Shown here piece after piece: positions 57,515 to 64,000 of a stretch of 64,000 nucleotides of DNA. The translations under genes were made by a program, and so were the position numbers. The notes below the pieces were generated by a model. That model did not search any database. It was not told the origin of the DNA and saw only the letters and a program-made list of their open reading frames with translations. Source of the stretch: Trichobilharzia szidati (taxonomy: Eukaryota; Platyhelminthes; Trematoda; Strigeidida; Schistosomatidae); contig OX235271.1 in assembly GCA_944472155.2 (NCBI GenBank), positions 88,053,256 through 88,117,255 of the forward strand, written 5' to 3'. Numbering within the stretch: the first letter of the stretch is position 1; every line of letters starts with the position of its first letter.

Positions 57515-57980
57515 AGATGCACCACGCAAAAGCTCATAGTTTGTGCAAGAGCCAGGATACTGCTCAGATGGAAGCAGGTGGTTGTCTTTGGGGATCTTAC
57601 CTTAGAGCCTCTGATTTGAAGTCTAATCCACAAGGCAGTAGAAAAGCATCGTCAGTAGCTAAGTTCCCAGAGATGACGGCGACCAAAACAGGTTTATGCG
57701 CTACTCGTTCCTTTTGGATTCTGGAGCCTGTGTGTGCACCATAACTTTGGAATCAAGGCTATCCAACTCCTCTAGGTAGACCAGCTTGTCCACCAGTCCG
57801 TTTTTAAGCACCAGACATCCGCATTTGCCCTTTCAATTTTGTAAGAAACATCCTCGCCATGAGGAGACAGTGGACAGAAGTCACTTGGCAGAGGATATAA
57901 ACTCTTGGCCATACGAGAACATTTGGAGAGGAAGACTCTACCTACCCTCAGTCGTATCAGGTCGTTTATGGGGGTAGTGA
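57515..57980 (-). repeat. Interspersed repeat Q, reverse copy
   Basis: The reverse complement matches 60200-60500: ccttgattccaaagttatgg, tggtcgccgtcatctctggg, ctactgccttgtggattaga, aacaaccacctgcttccatc. It appears to be a non-coding, tRNA-like SINE family about 450-500 bp long. Confidence 0.75.
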
Positions 57981-58394
57981 TATTCTTACTGCTAATTTCT
58001 TATGAAAAAAAATGAACAACATACGATCACCATTTGCTAAATCCTATTAAAAAAATTCATCGCATAAGACTCAATTTCGACTGAAAGTTCAGTTATGTGC
58101 TTATGTTTTATCACTTACCAACAATAATTCCTTGAGTGTAACAAGAAACTTAAAAACTTCTGGAAATCGTTCTGGATACTATGCATAATGGAGGTTGCGT
58201 CACTAATATGCATTCGGTTTTGAAAGATGGCCTAGTCATATCAGATCACTGTTTACTGAACCATAACAAACAGTTTCAGAAGGTTTCCGATAACGTAAAC
58301 ATAAAGTAACTTCTACATACCTTGTTCAATATATTCTGTTCTACAGACTTATAGATATTTTCTCTTCAGTATGAAAAGACAATGAAGTATTTAA
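57981..58394. other. No gene seen
   Basis: AT-rich; nothing recognised. Confidence 0.4.
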
Positions 58395-58527
58395 GATTTG
58401 AGGCTGTGTCAATGTGAAGTCAGTGCTACTTTATGGATCAGAGACTTGGCGCGTCATAAAGAGCATCTCAAACAAACTACAGACCTTCATTAACAGTTGT
58501 CTTCGCTCAATACTCAAGATCAGACTT
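58395..58527 (+). mobile_element. RTE-B LINE fragment, cut by an assembly gap
   Basis: Encodes [20 protein letters not shown] and [16 protein letters not shown] in one intact frame before the gap. The good state of the frame suggests a relatively young copy. Confidence 0.85.
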
Positions 58528-59023
58528 NNNNNNNNNNNNNNNNNNNNNNNNNNNNNNNNNNNNNNNNNNNNNNNNNNNNNNNNNNNNNNNNNNNNNNNNN
58601 NNNNNNNNNNNNNNNNNNNNNNNNNNNNNNNNNNNNNNNNNNNNNNNNNNNNNNNNNNNNNNNNNNNNNNNNNNNNNNNNNNNNNNNNNNNNNNNNNNNN
58701 NNNNNNNNNNNNNNNNNNNNNNNNNNNNNNNNNNNNNNNNNNNNNNNNNNNNNNNNNNNNNNNNNNNNNNNNNNNNNNNNNNNNNNNNNNNNNNNNNNNN
58801 NNNNNNNNNNNNNNNNNNNNNNNNNNNNNNNNNNNNNNNNNNNNNNNNNNNNNNNNNNNNNNNNNNNNNNNNNNNNNNNNNNNNNNNNNNNNNNNNNNNN
58901 NNNNNNNNNNNNNNNNNNNNNNNNNNNNNNNNNNNNNNNNNNNNNNNNNNNNNNNNNNNNNNNNNNNNNNNNNNNNNNNNNNNNNNNNNNNNNNNNNNNN
59001 NNNNNNNNNNNNNNNNNNNNNNN
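58528..59023. other. Assembly gap (496 N)
   Basis: Undetermined bases between an RTE-B copy on the left and a minus-strand Penelope-like element on the right. Confidence 0.99.
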
Positions 59024-59129
59024 ACGCAATTATATGAATAGTTTGATGATTGAGTTGTACTCAGAATGCACATAGGAACGAAGTAGAGAATGCGAAATTA
59101 TGTAGTAGTTCTAAATGTATACAAGAATT

Positions 59130-60011
59130 ATAGGCAGTTAGGGAAACAGGCAGACAAACAAAATCAAATCATCAAAAATCAACAAAGTTGCTAAATGTCC
59201 CTTGAAATCCAAGTTCATGTGGAGTTTATTTTTTGGCGCAAGTGGAGTTTCATCCCTCCAAATTCTCCGTTTGATATTTTTGTCAATGAATCTTGAAGGG
59301 TATCCATTTTGGATGAAGATTCCTCTCAAAAGATGTAATTCTGTTTCTAGAACATCGGGACTGCAGATGCGTCGGATGCAGGTGGCAAGAGATTTAATTC
59401 AATTCCGCTTTTGTTAGATGGGTAGCCAGCTATAGAGGCTTGTTAGTTGACCATTCGAAGTAGCTCTTCTATGGATCGACCTTCTTAAGGTCCCGTCAGT
59501 TCTTCTTGTTAGTTCCACATCGAGAAAAGGAATTTTTGATTCCTTTTTCATTTTATTGCTGGATAGCAACAGTTAAATGTCTGCAGCAGTAGATTGGGGT
59601 TATTACTGTTGTCACAAATGATGAATATGTCATAGACGTATCTTTTATACAGTCGTAAATTCTAAACGGTCGGCTTTAGTGAACCTTTCTCGAGGCTTGC
59701 CACGAAGCAGTCTGGTAGTCGTGGACCCAACAGAGATCCCATTGCACTACCATCTTTTTGTTTATAGATGATGTCGTTGAAATTGAAATGTACGTTCAGA
59801 GTGTATCTCAGTAGTAATTCCTTCAAATATGCTGTTGGTACTCCAATTTGAGATTGTTTTCATCTATATATTTATATATAAGGCAAACTGTTTCCGTGAG
59901 TGGGACATTGGTGAAAAGTGATTCAATGTCGAAGGACAGCATAATTTTGTTAAATACATCCAGGTCTTGCATGTAGTCGATGACCTCATAATGTGTTTTT
60001 CCTGGAGCCAT
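59130..60011 (-). mobile_element. Penelope-like element, reverse transcriptase core, reverse
   Basis: In order on the minus strand: KTHYEVIDYMQDLDVFNKIM, LSFDIESLFTNVPLTETVCL (motif A, Asp present), FNDIIYKQKDGSAMGSLLGP (motif B), LRLYKRYVYDIFIICDN (motif C, with the first Asp of YVDD changed to Tyr), IPFLDVELTRR, then LLRGIFIQNGYPSRFIDKNI and LHMNLDFKGHLATLL. Stops and the motif C change make it inactive. Confidence 0.9.
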
Positions 60012-60510
60012 AATAGCTCAGTGGTGTAAGGTCTCTAATTGTAGCTCTTGGGTGATATGGACTCATATCTCAAAGTGGACATTAGTTCCTCCGCCCCCAT
60101 AAGTCACCTGGTACGGCCGTAGGTGGTCTACCTCTCGAATCACTCTCATGTAGCCACGCGTTCAAAGCCTCTTCAAAGTAAATCCTATTCACTAACTTCA
60201 TACGGTGAGGTGTTTTGCATGAAACTGAAAGGGTGAGTAAGAAAGTCTGGTGCTTTCAACCTAACTGGGAGCTGTAAAACCCTGATTCCAAACCTGTGGT
60301 GTGTACATTGGCTTCAGAATCCGATTGGATCTAATGGCATATAAAGCTGTTTTAGTCGCCGGAATCCATGCAAACTCAGCTACTGGCGCTACTCAACTGC
60401 CTTGTGAATCAGACTTTAAGTCAAAGGCTTGGCAGCTGGCCGCCTAAGATAACCACCTGCTTCAATCTGAGCGTCCGGGCAGTATCCGAGTTCTTGTATA
60501 AAATATGAGA
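60012..60510 (+). repeat. Interspersed repeat Q, forward copy with tRNA-like head
   Basis: Begins with the tRNA-like aatagctcagtggtgtaagg, then tatggactcatatctcaaag, a body shared with 57515-57980, and ends gtatccgagttcttgtataa. Together with the reverse copy it brackets the gap and the Penelope-like element. Confidence 0.75.
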
Positions 60511-60545
60511 TCTTGTTAGTGCTCATAGTGTATCATGCTTGTGTT

Positions 60546-60566
60546 ATAATAATAATAATAATAATA
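60546..60566. repeat. (AAT)n microsatellite
   Basis: Run of about seven AAT units just upstream of the SHPRH exon. Confidence 0.85.
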
Positions 60567-60672
60567 GGTTTCCACTGAGACTGAAACGAAGCTCTCCTAT
60601 ACACATAACTATCTTTTTATTACTAAGTAATGTACCAGTTATTTTTTCGCCTTTTATCTATTCTCGAAATAG

Positions 60673-61458
60673 ATGTTTTACGATGACTGAAGTAATACGT
60701 CGAGTTGTTGATGAAACGAGAAGAGAATGTGAAGGACTTTTACGTACTTGGGTATTCAATAAAAATGGTGCTGCTGGTTGTTTCATTATCAAAAATGAGG
60801 TAAGAAGAGTGTAATACGTATTAAGTATATCTTTGTCCTAACTTTCGAAAGAAAAAAACAACTTTGGAGTAGAATTAAGTGTTAGTTAGTCTGCTCATTT
60901 TCTTTCTAGTTATGTAGTGTCTTAAATTACACATATATTTTGCTTTATATTGGATATTATATAAACGAACACTTGTATATGGCATTTTTAAGAGAAAAGT
61001 AACACTACTTCTCTATGGGATGAGAAAAAAGCCTTTCACTCAGTGTTTATAGCCCGTTCGGATCATTGATGCTTCACATTTTTAAGGTATATCGCTCAGT
61101 GACATTTGGCATCCCATATATATACATATATATATATGCTCAATACTCAAGATCAGATGGCCAGAAAAGATCAGCAAAAGGGATCTCTGGCAGTGAACCA
61201 ACCAGGAACCGATTGTGCAACAAATGTGCAGGAAGAAATGGAGGTGGATTGGCTATACTCTGAGAAAACCATCAAGTGACATCACACGACATGCTCTCGA
61301 GTGGAATCCGAACGGGAAGTGGCAATTTGGTCGTCCAAAGGTGATATGGAGGAGGTTATGTGAAGAGGAGATGAAAGCATGTGGGAAGACGTAGGGCCAG
61401 GTGAAAATGGAGACGTGTGACTGAAGCCCTATGTTCCTCTAGGAACTAAAGGAGACAA

Positions 61459-61509
<51 letters not shown>

Positions 61510-62951
61510 ATATATATATACAAAGGTGGTAATATTGCTGGAATAGTCAATAGAAGGTTGAATACGTCACCAACCTGACCTTATCCTGCGGGTGTGTTAG
61601 TTCCTCTTTATCGAAAAACATGCTCTTTTCTTGAATCAAAAGTTGACAGATACCCTTCTCATGTTAACTCCAGCTGTGTATACAGATATACATGTATCTA
61701 CAGGAACAGCCAAACAGAGAGAACAGAAAGAACGGCACACCTGTGTTTTTCTGAACATGTACCAAAAAGCATACGTCTCAACGGAACAAACGCTTTCAAT
61801 AGTGCCATTGCTAGGCATATCCTCATTAATAGACAAAATCGCCCAGTTCTCTTCCAGTTCGCTAAAGTAATCTTTATCAAATGTCTGAAACTCGATTTAT
61901 GTTTTCAGAAAGAATTAGTTATCAGTCTTTCCTTACCCTGGTAACTGGATGTCTTTATTCTCCCTTTCACGTGATTGCGTAATCTTTTGCTTTAACCTCT
62001 AGTCTTTGTTACGTAATTCATTTACCATACATTGGTTTTTTTTTCTAAACTTGGGCTCTCTGTCAACTAACATTTTGTGAAAATTGCAAGTATGTTAAAA
62101 TTCTTTCTGTATAGAAACTTAATAATATCTCTAGGCTGTAAGCAGCTGATGAGAAGGCAACGAAATAAATGATGGTATCATCTTATTCTACACAAACTGT
62201 TGTTTTCCTGCTTTATTCAAATTCATAAAGATGAATAGATGCATGAAGGAAAAACTTGTTCAAGGATGTTATCAGAAAGTAGGTTCAAACTAAAACAACT
62301 ATCAAAAGAAAAAAGACGCTAACAATAAACCCGATAACATGAAATTGTGAACGACAGTCTTCACCGTCCAAAAATGTGACTATTTGAGGAAGCCAAACTA
62401 AAGGAAATCATTCAGTGTTAGCCATTTCCACTAATCAATTTCATAATATTAAGGCAATACAACTCAAGTTCAAAACTGTTTGTCAAGTAATCCCAAGTAG
62501 TCAATTTTAATACAGGCAAATTGACTGAAACGCATAAAACAATCAACACAGTATCACATAGTTTTTATGATATTCTAAATTAATTAATTCCCCCCCCCCG
62601 TTTGTTTTTTGTTTTCACTTTCAGTTAGTTCAAGCTGCAGACTGTTACCGAGATGTATTACGTTCAACTGAAAGTCTCGAAAGACATCATGGTATTCTTG
62701 CTGACTGGAGTCAACGACTTCATTCAGTAACAAATTTACACTGGTTAATTGAAAGTAAAAAAGTTCCACTATTAGATGAACCTTTACCTGTTCTACCGAA
62801 TAGACCACCACCGTTATTACAAAATGCCTCATGCTCTGTTGTTTCAATCAAAACTAAAAAATGCGAAGAGTTTAGTCTTGAAGGATTAGATCCTCGTGTG
62901 GATAGAGATCTACAGGCTAAAGCTGAACGCATGCGAACTACATATATCCAA
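60673..62951 (+). CDS. SHPRH: SHPRH, SNF2/RING/PHD E3 ubiquitin ligase, two internal exons
   Basis: SHPRH is a nuclear SNF2-family ATPase and RING E3 ligase that polyubiquitinates PCNA in DNA-damage tolerance (Rad5-like). Exon 60673..60799 follows a pyrimidine tract and aaatag; exon 62625..62951 follows ttttcactttcag; donors are gtaaga and gtatgt. They encode FTMTEVIRRVVDETRRECE, NKNGAAGCFIIKNE, then LVQAADCYRDVLRSTESLE, SQRLHSVTNLHWLIES and DPRVDRDLQAKAERMRTTYI. The order matches the helical block inserted between the two ATPase lobes of human SHPRH (TMTMEELL, ECEEAHRQL, LNGLAGIHIIKGEY, AAELYREVLRSSE, QRLHATHNLMELL). Helicase lobe 1 and the PHD/H15 part should precede but were not found. RING and lobe 2 should follow beyond 64000. 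The intron between the exons holds RTE-B and Penelope-like fragments. Confidence 0.9.
61138..61463 (+). mobile_element. RTE-B LINE, 3' end, in a SHPRH intron
   Basis: Encodes [19 protein letters not shown], then [17 protein letters not shown] shadows of [18 protein letters not shown]. The tail is ctgaagccctatgttcctct, followed by a long TA repeat. Confidence 0.87.
61464..61520. repeat. (TA)n microsatellite
   Basis: TA run of about 55 bp with one interruption, directly after the LINE tail; it may have expanded from it. Confidence 0.9.
61590..61950 (+). mobile_element. Penelope-like element, GIY-YIG C-terminus
   Basis: The frame 61594..61944 reads FLESKVDRYPSHVNSSCVYR, YTCIYRNSQTERTERTAHLC, FSEHVPKSIRLNGTNAFNSA, IARHIL, and CLKLDLCFQKELVISLSLPW. 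This is a different Penelope-like lineage from the copy at 41150; the YIGRT-type core is altered by small changes. Confidence 0.82.
61951..62624. other. Intronic sequence without recognised content
   Basis: AT-rich; a C-run at 62590-62599 precedes the polypyrimidine tract of the next exon. Nothing else recognised. Confidence 0.4.
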
Positions 62952-63249
62952 GTATGTTTGTTTATTCATTAGGATATTTTTTAAAAATAAGTAGAAATGA
63001 GATATTTAGAGATGCTTGTATTATGTCTTTTATCCTTTATTTTGTTTGCTCATTTTTATTGTTAAAAAATTCGTTTACATAGTCCATGCGTTTAGTTGTA
63101 ATAACTTTGATTTGATTTGTACACGCCTGACAATTTCATGGGACGGTATTATTTTTAATTTGTGGTGAGACTTTCTGATATAGCTCCCTAGACTGGACGA
63201 CTGCGATTAATTTAATGGGGGTGATGATTGATTGGAGGTAAAATGGAAA
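62952..63249. other. SHPRH intron, no recognised content
   Basis: Start of the next intron; AT-rich. Confidence 0.4.
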
Positions 63250-63665
63250 CCTACATCGTGTCAGAGACTTGATGTGGCACGAAAAGCATTTCCAAAAAGC
63301 TGCTAAAGAGTTTTATCCACAACTACCTTCGATGGCTCCATACTGAAGATTAGGTGGCTAGAAAGTTTTAGTAAAAAGGAACTCTGCAGTGCAACGAACC
63401 AACGAAAACACCTGTAGCCTTACGAATCTGCCGAAGTAAATAGAGATGGATCGGAAACACACCGTTGAGTAATGTTACTTCGCAGGCCCTCAAGTGGAAC
63501 CTGAATGGGAAACGATGAGTTGGACGTGAGTCCGAGGGTGACATGGAGGAAATGAGAGACTATAGGCAGTCGTGGAGCCAACTTGTATAGACTGAAGGCA
63601 ATGGAGTGAAAGGGAGATACTCTCTTAAACGCTATATTCTACTCGGAAACCAAGGGAATAATAAT
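63250..63665 (+). mobile_element. RTE-B LINE, decayed 3' end
   Basis: Follows the B pattern (cgatggctccatactgaaga; aatagagatggatcggaaac; tcaagtggaacctgaatggg) to a tail ctatattctactcggaaacc and aataataaa. Confidence 0.75.
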
Positions 63666-63714
63666 AAATACCATCGCATGATTCAAAGAAAAACCCTCAG
63701 AATTACTAGTCTAA

Positions 63715-63800
63715 TATTCTGCCAGTTGATCTATGGGGCGGAAGAGCGTTGAGTTCGTAATCCGTAGGTCATTGGTTCGAGTCCTGCTGCGACCCAGATT
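63715..63800 (+). repeat. tRNA-like SINE head
   Basis: gccagttgatctatggggcg, then aatccgtaggtcattggttcgagtcctg, shows A-box-like and B-box-like sequence but no acceptor pairing. Probably a SINE head. Confidence 0.5.
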
Positions 63801-63894
63801 TTAATCTGACTTTTTGTCATCACCGACTATATATTTTTAAGTGAAAAAGGTAGGTAGCATAAAATAACAAGTAATTATATATACATCGGCTGAT

Positions 63895-64000
63895 GAAGCC
63901 ATGTTTTGGTTTGACCATCACTAGCTCTCTCTTTTTCAACCTGATCCTATCTCAGTGAAGTAACATTACCTGTCAGTCGAGGAAAGCGATGGCTAGGCAT
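63895..64000 (-). mobile_element. RTE-A LINE, reverse, running off the right edge
   Basis: The reverse complement encodes HRFPRLTG, the [14 protein letters not shown] region and the GGQTKTWH segment of RTE-A, starting mid-element near ccatgttttggtttgaccat. Confidence 0.8.

Noticed and set aside
9662..62951. A single fused ACBD6-ATF6-SHPRH protein
   Set aside because: Phases fit, but the three parts are well-known separate proteins and each lacks its own half. Kept as a finding about assembly, not annotated as one gene.
1..64000. CRISPR arrays, bacterial operons, phage or rRNA genes
   Set aside because: No regularly spaced repeats or prokaryotic gene layout; spliced exons and retroelements show eukaryotic nuclear DNA. 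No rRNA-like sequence was seen.

Overview
The window is nuclear DNA of a schistosome (Schistosoma, trematode flatworm). Evidence: AT-rich sequence; exons 65-1330 nt long separated by introns that are either tiny (about 30-36 nt) or several kb; GT-AG splice sites; and a dense set of schistosome-type repeats. These include RTE-type and CR1-type LINEs, Penelope-like elements with GIY-YIG ends, and tRNA-derived SINEs, one family of which carries a hammerhead-ribozyme-like core as in the known Schistosoma Sm-alpha repeats. I cannot assign the species.

Five host genes can be supported. On the minus strand, 769..2469 holds two exons of NAA20, the catalytic subunit of NatB. On the plus strand come a near-complete lipin (phosphatidate phosphatase) at 7014..9329; three exons of an acyl-CoA-binding protein most like ACBD6 at 9662..23361; two exons of the luminal domain of an ATF6-type ER-stress factor at 33269..38454; and two exons of the SHPRH helicase/E3 ligase at 60673..62951, whose gene runs off the right edge. 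Lipin and ACBD6 both act in lipid metabolism, but nothing visible shows co-regulation. NAA20 and lipin are divergent.

ACBD6 lacks its ankyrin half, ATF6 lacks its bZIP half and SHPRH lacks its ATPase half, although all lie on one strand in a row. The junctions happen to be phase-compatible, so a gene predictor could fuse them. I regard that as probable mis-scaffolding or missed exons, not a real fusion.

Most of the rest is transposon debris. Two RTE-type lineages (A, with a C-terminus ending near [12 protein letters not shown], with a tail reading gaagccctatgttcc) supply most fragments. Penelope-like pieces occur every few kb from 23 kb onward. Six solo LTRs of one family (about 320-405 bp, TGT...ACA) and one LTR of a second family are scattered through. 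At least four tRNA-like SINE families are present. A 503-bp foldback insertion at 22563..23065, with an 18-bp target duplication, is the most unusual single structure. Three runs of about 500 N (5674-6167, 31265-31764, 58528-59023) are assembly gaps, each touching a retroelement.
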